64,000 bases of DNA, taken from Gadus chalcogrammus. Its lineage: Eukaryota > Chordata > Actinopteri > Gadiformes > Gadidae. Position 1 is the stretch's first letter; each line of letters starts with the position of its first letter. Of the stretch, positions 42,943-54,538 are shown piece after piece. The notes beneath the pieces are model-generated. The model made no database searches. It had not been told where the DNA came from and was given only the letters and a program-made list of their open reading frames with translations. A program made the translations under genes and the position numbers. The stretch is taken from the NCBI RefSeq assembly GCF_026213295.1, contig NC_079417.1:3510553-3574552 (forward strand), read 5' to 3'.

Positions 42943-44452
42943 GTATATATATATATATCAGAGGTGCACCACTGTCTCTGGGAAAGCTCAAATAAAGAAA
43001 TCCTATTGATTGGTCTGCAGCACGGCACGGCCCTCGGACACCATTCACAGAGCGAAGATTAGTCTTTATTCTCTCGTAATAAGGCAATCAATCTTGGAGA
43101 CATGTTTTTCCCCCTTTCTCTCACGCGCGCATGAACACGCACAGATGCAAGCGCACACACACATGCTCCAATGCTCTCTGATCAATTATTGCTCAGGCTG
43201 ACTGAAGAAACCGATCATCGAAACGACTGATTGTACGCACAACCCCAGTTTAAGTTAGTGTTAGTGGTAGTAGTAGTACTAAGTTAGTAAGTACATGTGA
43301 ACTATGGGAGAGGCAGCAAGCGAGGCCCTTCTAAAACATGTTGTTTCGGCCTCCTGGTGCGGTTCTACAGACCGGGACAGATGAATAACCCGTGCGTGTG
43401 TGTGTACCCCGTGTCTCGACTAGGTGGTGCGGGCGAGGCTCGAGGAGAGGGGCGTGTGCGTGCGGAACGTGAAGCTCAACGGCTCTGCGGCGAGCCACGT
43501 GCTGCACCAGGACGCGGGCCTGGGCTACAAGGACCTGGACCTGATCTTCGCCGTGTCGCTGGGCGACGAGCGGGCCTTCCGGCTGGTGAAGGACGTGGTG
43601 CTGGACTGCCTGCTGGACTTCCTGCCGGCGGGGGTCTGCAAGGAGCGCATCTCGCCGCTCGCCCTCAAGGAGGCGTACGTGCAGAAGCTGGTGAAGGTGC
43701 GCACCGACACGGACCGCTGGAGCCTCATCTCGCTGTGCAACAACACGGGCAAGAACGTGGAGCTCAAGTTCGTGGACTCGCTGCGGCGCCAGTTCGAGTT
43801 CAGCGTGGACTCCTTCCAGATCTGCCTGGACTCGCTGCTGCTGTTCGACCGCTGCTCACCACAGACGCGCATGTCGCCCGGCTTCCACCCCAGCGTGGTG
43901 GGCGAGAGCGCCTACGGGGACTTTGAGGAGGCGGTGGCGCACCTCCGCCGCCGCACCATCGCCACGCGCTCCCCCGAGGAGATCCGCGGCGGCGGCCTGC
44001 TCAAGTACTGCCACCTGCTGGCGCGGGGCTTCCGGGCCGAGTCGGAGGCGGACATGAAGCGGCTGCAGCGCTACATGTGCTCGCGCTTCTTCATCGACTT
44101 CCCCGACCTGGGCGAGCAGCACCGCAAGCTGGAGGCCTACCTGCGGAACCACTTTGCGGGCATGGAGCACAAGCGCTACGAGTGCCTGACGACGCTGCAC
44201 CGCGTGGTGGACGAGAGCACCGTGTGCCTGATGGGCCACGAGCGGCGCCAGACGCTCGGCCTCATCTCGGCGCTGGCGCTCAGGGTGCTGGCGGAGCAGA
44301 ACGCCGTCCCCTGCAACGTCACGTGCTTCTACCAGCCCGCCGCCTACGTGCAGGACGTCAACTTCAGTAATTATTACATAGCGCACGCGCAGCCGCCCCT
44401 GATGGCGTCCCCGTGCGGTGCCTCATACCAGACGTGGCTGTCGTGTAACTGA
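41526..44452 (+). CDS. tent5b: Terminal nucleotidyltransferase 5B (FAM46B), 2 coding exons
   Basis: TENT5 proteins are non-canonical cytoplasmic poly(A) polymerases that lengthen mRNA tails. Exon 1 is 41526-41681 ([36 protein letters not shown]). Exon 2 is 43424-44452, phase 0, after a ctcgactag acceptor. Total length is 394 residues. The nucleotidyltransferase signature is present: Gly72-Ser73 in [11 protein letters not shown], and the metal-binding acidic pair Asp89 and Asp91 in [11 protein letters not shown]. Further family blocks are [58 protein letters not shown] and [14 protein letters not shown]. The C-terminus is TWLSCN (TWLPCN in human TENT5B). A poly(A) signal AATAAA is at 44492-44497. 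The position downstream of arid1a-pigv-zdhhc18 and the sequence both point to paralogue B. An upstream in-frame TTG at 41508 is not a likely start. Confidence 0.95.
41682..43423 (+). other. tent5b intron
   Basis: This intron starts gtaaaaaacc. It holds a C run near 42702-42718, a TA array at 42876-42959 and a TAG-repeat near 43268-43280. It ends at the acceptor ctcgactag. No further exon is seen; the two-exon coding layout is the family norm. Confidence 0.7.
42876..42959. repeat. (TA)n microsatellite
   Basis: This is a TA array broken by CTATA and ATATGTATA, and it is self-complementary. It can extrude as a cruciform and is a likely length-variable site. Confidence 0.95.
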
Positions 44453-44777
44453 GACCCCCGCCGGCCCTGGCAAACCGTGTTTGTTTCCAAAAATAAAGTT
44501 AAAGAGGAAAAAAAAAAGAAAAAGGAAATCCATGTTTTTTTTTTTTTGTTGCCAAATGTGACTTGACTATTTGGATCTGCTCTGCATCCAATATGGACAG
44601 CCAAGTATTCTCGCTTAAAACTTTTTAAAGATTGCTGTGCAACTGTCTGATGTCTTATTTAAGAAGAAAATGCAGGTCTTTCTTTATATCTCAAATAAGC
44701 AAAACAATTGCGTGGGAGCCAAACGTAGAGCTTGTTATTTCGACATATCAAAAATGTCCAATATGACCAAAGATGTA

Positions 44778-44917
44778 TTTCACTGTTCACTTATTGGGGA
44801 ATGGTGACAATAAAGAGAAACCATTTAACTTTGAAAACTGTGCACTTTGACAACATAAGTGAGGGATTGTAATTTGATTTGGTTCTGTTTTGGGTTGGGG
44901 GTAGTAAAACAGGATTT
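44778..44917. repeat. Dispersed repeat, copy 2
   Basis: This is the same segment as 33750-33884 with a 5-bp insertion (GATTT) and otherwise essentially identical. It lies about 280 bp beyond the tent5b poly(A) signal and is followed within about 12 bp by a shorter TG array (about 44928-44966). Unlike copy 1, no GT array precedes it. Confidence 0.92.
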
Positions 44918-44924
44918 GAACGTG

Positions 44925-44966
<42 letters not shown>

Positions 44967-44973
<7 letters not shown>

Positions 44974-46740
44974 TGCCTCCATTATGCTAACCTTAGTTTC
45001 TGAACGTGTTGTATCAGAATGTTGCTGTTATTCAAAGTGCCTCCAACAAAAACCTGATGTATTCAATATCTCTAATGTGTAAACTATGCTTTCATGATGG
45101 ATTATATTTTCTAGACTGATCTCAAAAATAGGAATCTTTTGAGAATAAAAAAACAACAACCCACAAAGCAATCGTGTATTGTGCATTATTCTCTTCAACA
45201 TGCATTCCAGGCCAATAAGTTGGAAAGAAAGCAAAATAAATGATGCATGTATAAATGTATGCATTCAAAATTCTGACTGATAGTGATAGTCTTATCTATA
45301 AATGGGTGTTGTCTGAAGGAGATGGAATGGCTTTGCGGGATGTCCAATAGCTCTTGTTTTGACGGTGAAAGTCCGGAGCTCCTTTTCATTTACTAGGGCA
45401 CTTGAAATGAATATGGCGTCACTTTGGAGTGAGTTCCGCTGGTGAGAACAGGGCAGAGGATCCGTTACGACGCTCCAAGGACACCGACGGATCGTAGGCT
45501 TCTCTCCAAAGTACAATGGCCTCTCTCTCCCACTTCCATGATGCCCAAGTTCTCAAACAAAGACATGTCTGTTCTCTCCCACCCATACTGGCCAATCGAG
45601 AGCCAATGCGGGTTCCTAGAAAGACACACAGATCACATCTCTGACATTGTCCAGTGCTATTGGAAGGGCTGAGATTGCCAAATGTTTATTTACAAGCAAA
45701 ACTCGAGTACGACACAGATTAAATAGATTCATGGGGACCCCTTTGAAGGCCTTTCAGTTCCCTCATGGTATATGTTGAAAAACGGTTCACAGGACTTATT
45801 TGTTCAAAATAACTATTGTTTATTTTGATTCAATGTCAATAAATGAAATGGAATTGTCGTGGATCGTTATATAGTCCCAGTTGTCATTATGCTTTTACTA
45901 CAATACAACTATCTTTAACCTTGCTGTTAAGTGACTGTTGTACTCAAGAAAACTCAAGAACACTCAAGAATAAGGGTAACCTTAGGTCGACTCTCTTTGT
46001 TTATTGCACACTTCGCATAATTTGATTTTATGTCAAGTTCAATGCCTTAATAAGCAAACACGGGATTGGCCACAATACTGGTCAGGGCAGGGTGCCCCTT
46101 CGAAGGGTCACCCTGTCATGCCTCTCACATCTGCTTTTTTGGATCCGCAATTCTAAATATCCTGCAAGTTGTGAGTATGAGAAGTGGGAGGAAATGGCTG
46201 TGTGTTGACACAGAGACTGTGTGACATTCAGCGGCAGTTCAATCAGGAATGGTTGTTGTGAATCTCTTTCAGGAAGCCAAACCAAACTGTCGCCGTCTAT
46301 GAAGCCTCATTTTGAACCGATCAGTGAAGCCTTGGATACAGTTTGCAGCAGCAGTCGTGTAAGCGCCATAACACCGGCACCCAAAACAAGGTTTTAGCTC
46401 ATTAAATTCCAGCAGGGTGTTATAAAAAATCAAGTAAGTTGCACAACAGGTGAGTCTTTGAGTGGGCTAAAGGTAGCTTGATTACAGGATAGAGTGACAC
46501 ACTAATGACAGAGATTAAACTGTTTGTGGCCATCATTCTCAGATGTATCCCACCATGGTGTCTAGACTAATAACCTGGCGGAAAGAAGGGTTTATTCAAC
46601 CCCCGAGGGCTGATGACACCCATACTGCCACCCGTTAGCGGTGGAAAGTTTCTCTTTCGGGTGTCTGCTTTGGGTGCAGGCCCAATCGGTGGCACGATCG
46701 AGTCCAACCAAGACTCCATCCGACCGATGCAGACCTGTGG
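44967..46740. other. Intergenic DNA
   Basis: This is AT-rich sequence with no recognisable gene, SINE or tandem repeat apart from a short ACTCAAGAA triplication near 45944-45968. Confidence 0.5.
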
Positions 46741-47230
<490 letters not shown>

Positions 47231-47835
47231 AAGTGATTACATCCCGGAAACGATAAGAGGAAACACATGGAGTCACTCAACTTGTTGGACTGGACTCAAA
47301 GGACGTAGTGACCATCTGGGTCAGTCCTGGTTCAGCAGGAGCGCTTGGTGAAACAGCGTTGCTCTGTTTGAGGTCTCTCTCTCTCATTCCGGCCACTTCT
47401 TCGTGAGTGTGCGTTGGTGGACGTAAGGGTTCGGCCGAATCCCAAAACAGAATCCTGAGTTTAGCTCCAGTTTTTTAAATTACATGAAAAAAAAAATGTT
47501 TATATGCTATGAATCAAAAAGGACAAAACACAAAGATGTGATTTGAACGCTTGAATAAAAGGTCATCACGCTGAGATCACTCGTGTCTCACTCCTCACAG
47601 AATGGTACATCAGCAGGACAGACATGCAGGGCTATTTGTGTATGAGTGGTTGCTGGCGTGTGGATGGAAAGTGATCTCACGGAGGCTAATGTAGCGTGCT
47701 GGAGAACACCAGTGCTGGGGAATGTGCGGCGGTGTCCCAGTCTCCTCTCTCCGCACTGCCCACGGTGGGGGCTGGTGGTGGGGGCAGAGGAGGCACCGAA
47801 ATAGCCCACTGGCACAGGCAGGGTTTAGGAGGACC

Positions 47836-47837
<2 letters not shown>

Positions 47838-47893
<56 letters not shown>

Positions 47894-47966
47894 GAGAGAG
47901 AGAGTGTGGAGAGGGAAGATAGAGAAGCGGACAGGTAGGGAGGGAGGGAGGAGATGGAGTAGGAGA

Positions 47967-47997
<31 letters not shown>

Positions 47998-48268
47998 GAT
48001 AGATGGAGAGGATGGAGAGAGAGATAGAGAGAAGAGTGATGAGAAGAGGAGGTGGAGAGAGAGAGATAGAGAGAGAGAGAGGAGAGAGAGAGAGAAGAGA
48101 GAGAGGAGAGATAGAGAGAGAGAGAAGAGAGAGAGATAGAGGGGGAGAGGGAGAGAAGAGAGAGAGAGAACTATGGGAGGGAGGGAGGGGAGGGAAGAGG
48201 GTAGAGTAGGGATTAGAGAGAAAGAGAGGAGTGAAAGAGGAGGAGAGGGAGAGAGAGAGGGAGAGGCA
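47838..48268. repeat. (GA)n / (GGGA)n purine array, about 430 bp
   Basis: This is strand-asymmetric GA-rich sequence with GAGAGATAGA and GGGAGGGAGG sub-blocks. Long polypurine runs of this type can adopt triplex (H-DNA) structure. It ends shortly before CACACATCCACACAC. Confidence 0.96.
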
Positions 48269-49002
48269 CACATCCACACACACTCTAAAAGAGGTAGCTG
48301 GAGCCTGAGCATTCCTGGCGTTATAGCCCGCTGACAACCAATCCTACCTTCAGCCGGTCAGCTGAACTGAGGCCGTGTGTGGCGGCTCAGAGGCTGGGAG
48401 GATTGTGTGTGGAGGCCGGGAGTGTGTGTGTGAGGAGGCTTGGACTGACCACGGGAGGCCGAGCCCCCCCCCCCCCCCCCCCCCTTCCCCTCTCACCCCC
48501 CACCCCGTTCTAATAAGGTTCATCCAGAGGTGGTCTCTGGTGCTCCGCAACCCCACCCTCAACCCCACCCCACCCCCACCCCCGCAGCCCACCGCACCGA
48601 GACCAACACACTGGGCCAGGCTAGCAGCAGAGAAGGACATCATTGTCCTGGGGAGGTTAGGATGAGGGTTAAGGTTGGGGGGGTATGGCGGCGGTGGTGG
48701 TGGAGGTGGTGGTGGGGGGTATGGGGCCGGGGGTTCATATGTCATACATTGGTTTATATGTCATTCACGCCTTGAATGTCCTTAAATGAGCAAAACAAAA
48801 GAAAGAAGAGACATCTGCTACGAGTAGAGTACGATCTGTTATTATTGATACTGGGATGAATACTTCCAGATACACACACACAAACCTGGCTCCAGAGACA
48901 GCCTTCTTCTTCATTATAGTAATATTTAAACCAGATCAACTTAAAAGGTTAACACAAATTCCCTCCCTCCCTCCCATGCATGCCTGCACAAACACACGCA
49001 CC

Positions 49003-49058
49003 CACGTACGCACGCACGCGCGCACGCACACACGCACGCACGCACGCACGCACGCACA

Positions 49059-49147
<89 letters not shown>

Positions 49148-49185
49148 ACACACACTCACAGACACACACACACACACTAACATCA
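49003..49185. repeat. (ACGC)n-(CA)n compound microsatellite
   Basis: An ACGC/CGCA-repeat block (about 49003-49056) passes into a long CA array (about 49057-49142), then CAGACACACA variants. Confidence 0.96.
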
Positions 49186-49217
49186 AACCTCCTAACATTT
49201 TAAATACATCCTACACC

Positions 49218-49296
49218 CTGGTGTCCTACTCCCTAGCCTCCTACGCCCTAACCTCCTACCCCCTAGCCTCCTACGCCCTAGCCTCCTACCCCTAGC
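49218..49296. repeat. 15-bp minisatellite (CTCCTACSCCCTARC)n
   Basis: About five tandem copies of a C-rich 15-bp unit alternate CTCCTACCCCCTAGC and CTCCTACGCCCTA(A/G)C. It directly precedes the 31-bp minisatellite. Confidence 0.88.
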
Positions 49297-49326
49297 TCCC
49301 AGGAAGCGTGAGACAGCGCTTTCTTC

Positions 49327-49698
49327 GTCCCAGAGGAAGAGCAGCGTTGAGGGGGTCGTCCCAGAGGAAGAGGAGCATTGAGGGGGTCGTCCCAGAGGAA
49401 GAGGAGCATTGAGGGGGTCGTCCCCGAGGAAGAGGAGCATTGAGGGGGTCGTCCCCGAGGAAGAGGAGTACTGAGCGGGTCGTCCCCGAGGAAGAGGATC
49501 GTTGAGCGGGTCGTCCCCGAGGAAGAGCAGCGTTGAGCGGGTCGTCCCGGAGGAAGAGCAGCGCTGAGGAGGTCGTCCCCGAGGAAGAGGAGCATTGAGG
49601 GGGTCGTCCCCGAGGAAGAGGAGCATTGAGGGGGTCGTCCCCGAGGAAGAGGAGCATTGAGGGGGTCGTCCCAGAGGAAGAGCAGCGTTGAGGAGGTC
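49327..49698. repeat. 31-bp minisatellite, 12 copies
   Basis: Twelve tandem copies of a 31-bp unit (core GAGGAAGAGGAGCATTGAGG then GGGTCGTCCCC) show a few variants. These include CCAGAGG at both edges and CCCGAGG inside, with GCGGG or GAGGAGG replacing GGGGG. Because 31 is not a multiple of 3, the three frames rotate. This leaves long minus-strand frames open, which should not be read as genes. Confidence 0.95.
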
Positions 49699-50223
49699 CC
49701 CTGTCTCTCTGTAACGGCGCTGAGGAGCCGTTTGGGTGGGGTGCTGCTCGTTGACTCATCGGATCCAGGGAGGTGTACACGGATGTGTTTGGTTTTGGAG
49801 ACATGTGTTCACCACCTGGGTTAACTCTTCTCCGAAACAACCGGCTTCCTGGAAAGAGCAGACTGATGGTGTTAACCACATGTGACATATATTACACATC
49901 ATTACACCAATAAAAGGAAATCGTTCGTACTTTTGAGGACTGATGGAAACTGACCAAACATGTTTAGTTCATTTAAAACGTTTTTTCTCCTGAGATGTAA
50001 TGAGCTAGTAAGTGGTTTATGAGACAACTTTCGCAGGCAATGTCTCTATGTTGGACACAGTGGTTTTCCTACAATTGATTTCCATCACACCATGATAAGT
50101 TATCTCTGCTTTATTGCTATCTTTCTGGCATTATTTTCTCTCTGAAACATGGATGTGACAAAAACAAGTAGACAATTTAATGAATTCAGGAGTTCTAAAT
50201 CGTGTTAATTGTTCCACTAACAC

Positions 50224-50480
50224 CGTTACCAAGTGTGGGGGAGGGACACATGACAGCAACTAACAGTATGTTGCGTGCGGTAATTAAGTATTTGGGGAGT
50301 GATACATGACAGCTACAGCATGGGACGTTCTGTCACCAAGTGTGAGGGGAGTGATACATGACAACTGCAGCCCGTGATATTCTGTATTGAAGTGTTAGGG
50401 AAGTGATGTTTGAGAGCTACGGCATGGGATGATTGACCAAGTGTGAGGGAATGACACATAAGAGCTACAGCATGTGATGC
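50224..50480. repeat. Degenerate ~60-bp minisatellite, about 5 copies
   Basis: The unit reads roughly CCAAGTGTGAGGGAGTGATA then CATGACAGCTACAGCATGGG and a short AT-richer spacer. Copies start near 50229, 50288, 50336, 50390 and 50436, with considerable divergence. Confidence 0.8.
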
Positions 50481-50660
50481 AGTGGCAGGAAGAAGCAGAG
50501 CATATGAATTCTTTCTATGCGTTCACTTGAAGGATATTGGTAAAACTATTATCAGTAGTCGTAGAAGAAGTAGTAGTGTTTTATTTTTATATTTTATTAT
50601 AGTTAACTGTAGAAAATATAATGTATCTATATTTTCTGGACATCCTATAGGCCTAATTCA

Positions 50661-50908
50661 ATTACAATTAGGGCATTTAGCAGACGCTTTTATCAAAAGC
50701 GACTTATATCGGTTAATACACACATTGACACACCGACGGCAGAGTCAACCATTCAAGGCGACAGCCAGCTCGTCAGGAGCAGTTAGGGTTAATGGGGTGG
50801 CGGGGTGTCTTGCTAAGTGTCTTGCTCAGGGACCCGTCAACACTCGATCGAACTAGCAACCTTTCAGTTACAAGACAACTGCTCGACCTCCTGAGCTAAG
50901 CCGACCCA
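50661..50908 (-). mobile_element. tRNA-derived SINE, copy 2
   Basis: This is the same family as 3497-3755 and in the same orientation. On the minus strand it starts GGCTTAGCTCAGGAGG (an intact A box) and ends TTGATAAAAGCGTCTGCTAAATG. The B-box region is shortened to GGTTGCTAGTTCGATCGAG. A 7-bp direct repeat TAATTCA flanks it (50654-50660 and 50909-50915). It differs from copy 1 in the middle by a GTGTCTTGCTAAGTGTCTTG insertion. Confidence 0.88.
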
Positions 50909-50915
50909 TAATTCA

Positions 50916-51964
50916 CTGAAAAAACGAGAAAGATTATTTTTCATGCAGGTATACTTATCATCTTTCCCCACCTTTCCTCAACATTACACGTAATAAATCA
51001 TCTTTACGTTTTACTGACCGTATACTTCCCCTCTGTCGCCCCCTCCTGCTGGCTGCTGTCCATTGGCGCGCAACTCTGCTTTTTTCTTTCTCCCTTTATC
51101 CTTCGTATTCCCTCTTCTTTTGAAAAAGGAAAATTGCAACTTGCATGTAATACAAACAAGAAAGAGTCACAGAGTATACGATACATAATTTTCTCTTCCT
51201 CTTTTTTTTTTTTTCTCTCCTTCATCCCTCATCTTTTTCTCGATTTTGTATTCTGTCCATCAATTTTCTCGTCCCTTTTTTCTGGTTCCTTCCATCTTTT
51301 CCCCCTCACTCTTATTTTTTCCTCATATTTTTATTCTCCACTCTTTTCACTCAATCATTTTTCTCGTCCCGTTTAATTATTTATTCCCTCCATTCTCTGT
51401 TCTTTCCCCATTTTTTATTCTCTCCATAATTTTTCTATCACTCTTTTTTTCTAGATTTTATTTTCTGAAACCAAAACCAAAACCCAACCCTAGAATGTAG
51501 CCCTATAAACAGACCTACCCTTATCTCAAACCCTAGAACCAAGCCCCAAATCGATATAAACAAACCATAACTCCCAAAGAGTTGTGTTTTATTGACAGCA
51601 ATAAATAGGTACAAGTAGTAATTCGGGTAAGGGTGGTTCGGGTGGTTAAACTTACCCTGACCCCATCTGCATGTAGGGGGAGGCTGAGAAGTCGAATATA
51701 AATACATTTGTAGCATTATAAGTGCTATATTGTACTACTTGGTATAAAGACACACCTGCAGGAAGGAAGGTTAGTATATGGAATGGCTGTCGTAACTGAG
51801 AAAACGGTTTCCTTGAGGTACTACTACTACTACTACTACTACTATACTACTAGAGGAAATAGAGCAATATCTTATTATGGGGATTCAGTTGATGAAATTC
51901 CCCTTAAAGAAATTACATAGCATGTAAGATTTCCTAGTAAAAACAAAAGCAGGAGAGGGTTTAG
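50916..51964. other. Intergenic DNA between SINE and rnf146 3' end
   Basis: This is a pyrimidine-rich stretch (CTTTTTTC/TCTC, about 51180-51460) followed by CCAAAACC-type low-complexity DNA and a (CTA)n run near 51821-51845. No gene is recognised. Confidence 0.5.
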
Positions 51965-53341
51965 TATACTTTATTTTTTTCAAACAGAAGTCTAAATCAA
52001 AATGACAATGTGTAATGCAGAGACAAATACAAAAATAATGTTAAAACTTCCGCAAGTGGCTTTCAATTGGAAATATCTGTTCACTAGATGATTTGGACAC
52101 AATAGCATTTATAACCGAAAAGACAAAACCAAACACACACACACACACAAAAAGTACATTATTTAGACTGAACCATGAAGTAAGAATGCATGATATCATC
52201 TAGCCTCTGCACAGTTAAAAACCCTTGGTTTCCACCAGAACAAAGCGTGAGGGCCACTGCCCCTTCCAAATGATAAGAGAGACCACTCCAAAGACATTCA
52301 ACTCTTGACACACATCAATACGTGTCGTCGGGACAGTAATCACATTGAGGCGAGATCATATCTTTAAACGTTCCCAATGAAAAATATCCACCAGGAATCT
52401 AAAAGAGGAATATGCATTGCATTCCCATGGTGAGCATTTAGTTACAGTAGAACCAATTACCATGAGTTGGGTTTTTTAGAGATCACAACTCGGCACCACG
52501 AAACATGTAAGGTGTGAGCATACATGTCGACAGATCAACAGGTTCATTCCACAATGGTTTAGATCAATCAACCCCTCCTCCCCAATCCCATTTTAAATCA
52601 AATAAGGCTTCAATCATTAAACAATTCTAAGAAGGGGTTAAGATGAGGAGGAGGGCGAGGTGACCTTGCGCCTGATGCCCGGTGGAGTTCTAAGTGGAGT
52701 TCAACTATGAATAAACCTTCACGACAACGTCTCAGGGACAGCAAACGTTCAACGTCCTTTAGGCTCTACCTTGCATATCACCAACTTCTACGGCATACCC
52801 CGGAGCTGTGGCTATGGTTAACTGTGTATTTGTAAGAATGTTTTGGCTGATAAACACCGGAACCATGTCACAAGAGTTTTCCCCTCCAGGTGCCGAAAGG
52901 AAAACCGTCCAGCCAAAAAGGTTTGAAGGCTTGAAACTGCATTTTACTATGATGGACCTGGGACTCATTTGTTGCATGCTTTCCTTGTTTCCCCCCCCCC
53001 CCCCCCACGACAAACCTGGATAGGAATGTCACCGAGAACGACCAGCTAAATTATCCATAACTCGCGCACAACTTGAATCCACAATATGGCAGCGCAGGCA
53101 CAAAACCCCTAAAACCAACGGTTTTGAAATCAAATAAATAGGTTATTCATTGTGACCGAGCAACGCGCCCCCGTTACTACTCAACAAACAACCCCCTGTC
53201 CACATCATGTCTGAGTCCAAAAAAAGAAACACACAACTACCAAACCAAACCAAACCAAACCGTAACCGTAACCGTAACGGGCCTTCCGGCAATAAATTAA
53301 TGGAATGAAACGCAGCCGCTGGAGGGCGAGCCCCGTCCGTG
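51965..53341 (-). other. rnf146: Probable rnf146 3' UTR
   Basis: On the minus strand this follows the rnf146 stop codon. A minus-strand AATAAA (plus 51970-51975) about 1.37 kb downstream fits the long single-exon 3' UTR known for RNF146. A C run at about 52991-53007 and a CCAAA/CCGTAA tandem near 53240-53278 are present. The end is inferred from the hexamer only. Confidence 0.5.
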
Positions 53342-54444
53342 CTACACCTCAGTCACTGTGCACTGGCCATCGGGCATCCTGGACCTGCCTCCGCTGCTGG
53401 CAGACGGGGGCGGGGAGGCCGCGGACTCGGCCCCCGGAGGAGCTCTGTCTTCCGGGCTCAGTCTATGCCTCCTCTCCACCCCCCCGCCCCCCTCAGCTCT
53501 CCCTTCCTCCTCCTCATCGTCGTCGTCGTCGCTCCAGTCGGCGGAGCCGGACTCGTCCACGGAGGTGTGCCGGTCCGAAGACCCGGAGGGCGAGGCCTCC
53601 TCCTCCTCCTCTTCCTCTTCATCATCCTCCTCCTCCTCCTCGTCCTCCTCCTCTCCCTCCCCGGACTCCGCCCTCTCCCGGGGTGGTCCCGGTTCGGGGC
53701 TGATCTGGAGCTGGGCCAGGGCGTCCGCCAGGGAGGGGGTCCCCCTGCCGGCCCGGGCGCCGAGAGAGGCAGGCGGTCTAGCGGGAAGCCCCGCCCCCTG
53801 TGGCTGTCCGACCGCAACCGCCGCCGCCGCAGCCGCCGCCGCCGCCGCCGCCGCAGCCATGTCCGCGCCGTCGGCGGAGCTCTCGCGGCCGCTCAGACCG
53901 CCCTCGGCGTCCAGGCGAAGCCCCGCCACCCCCTTCTTGGGGATGTCCACGACGTCCCGCTTGATCTTGCGCCGGCGGCCGTGTTCGTTGCGCCGGTACT
54001 GCACCATGTTCTCCAGGTCCGCCACGTACAGGAAGCCGGCGATCAGCATCTCGGCCGTCTTCTTGCCCTTGGCGAAGGCGTCCTCCAGCTCGCGGCTGGT
54101 GCGCTCGTCGTACTGCCACCAGCCGTTGCGGCCCTCGTAGTACCAGGCGTGGTCGCCCGCCGCGCCGCCCCGCCCCCCCGCCGCCGACGCCTTCAGCTCC
54201 TCGGGGGAGAGGAGGGTGGGCCTCTCCAGGAAGTCCTCGGGGACCTCCTGCCGGCAGAGGGCGCAGCGCTTGCTCTGCCAGGAGGCGCCCTTCACACAGA
54301 GGTAGCAGAAGACGTGGCGGCAGGGCAGCTGCACCGGGTGGACGCAGCTCTGCAGGCAGATGGCGCACTCGGGCACGGGCGGCAGGGCGGGCGGCGGGCC
54401 GCTGGAGGCCGAGCAGGACGACTCGCCGCCGCCGCCGCTGCCAC

Positions 54445-54476
<32 letters not shown>

Positions 54477-54538
54477 CCACCCTTCCTGCTGGACGGGTGC
54501 GAGCTCATAGAGTGGTCCACCTCGCCGCAGCTAGCCAT
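53342..54538 (-). CDS. rnf146: E3 ubiquitin ligase RNF146 (Iduna), single coding exon
   Basis: RNF146 recognises poly-ADP-ribosylated proteins such as axin and tankyrase and marks them for degradation, so it supports Wnt signalling. The 398-residue frame starts at [10 protein letters not shown] (human MMAGCGEIDHS). A polyglycine insert (about residues 20-38) comes next. The C3HC4 RING (CAICLQSC...CRHVFCYLC...CALC, about 58-95) and LSPEELKAS follow. The WWE domain ([40 protein letters not shown], about 130-205) binds iso-ADP-ribose. The tail has GVAGLRLD and SSADGAD as in human, then polyalanine and a long Glu/Asp/Ser tract. A splice acceptor (ctgcag) on the minus strand ends at plus 54551, so the 5' UTR is spliced, as in mammals. 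The 31 in-frame codons further upstream lie in the intron. Confidence 0.96.

Noticed and set aside
43856..44386. 176-residue minus-strand frame
   Set aside because: It is a shadow of tent5b exon 2.
47686..48312. 208-residue Ser/Leu-rich minus-strand frame
   Set aside because: This is translation of the GA array.
49192..49888. Repetitive 100-200-residue minus-strand frames that look like a repeat protein or CRISPR-like array
   Set aside because: The 31-bp units are directly adjacent with no spacers, and the unit length rotates the frame. It is a minisatellite in a vertebrate genome.
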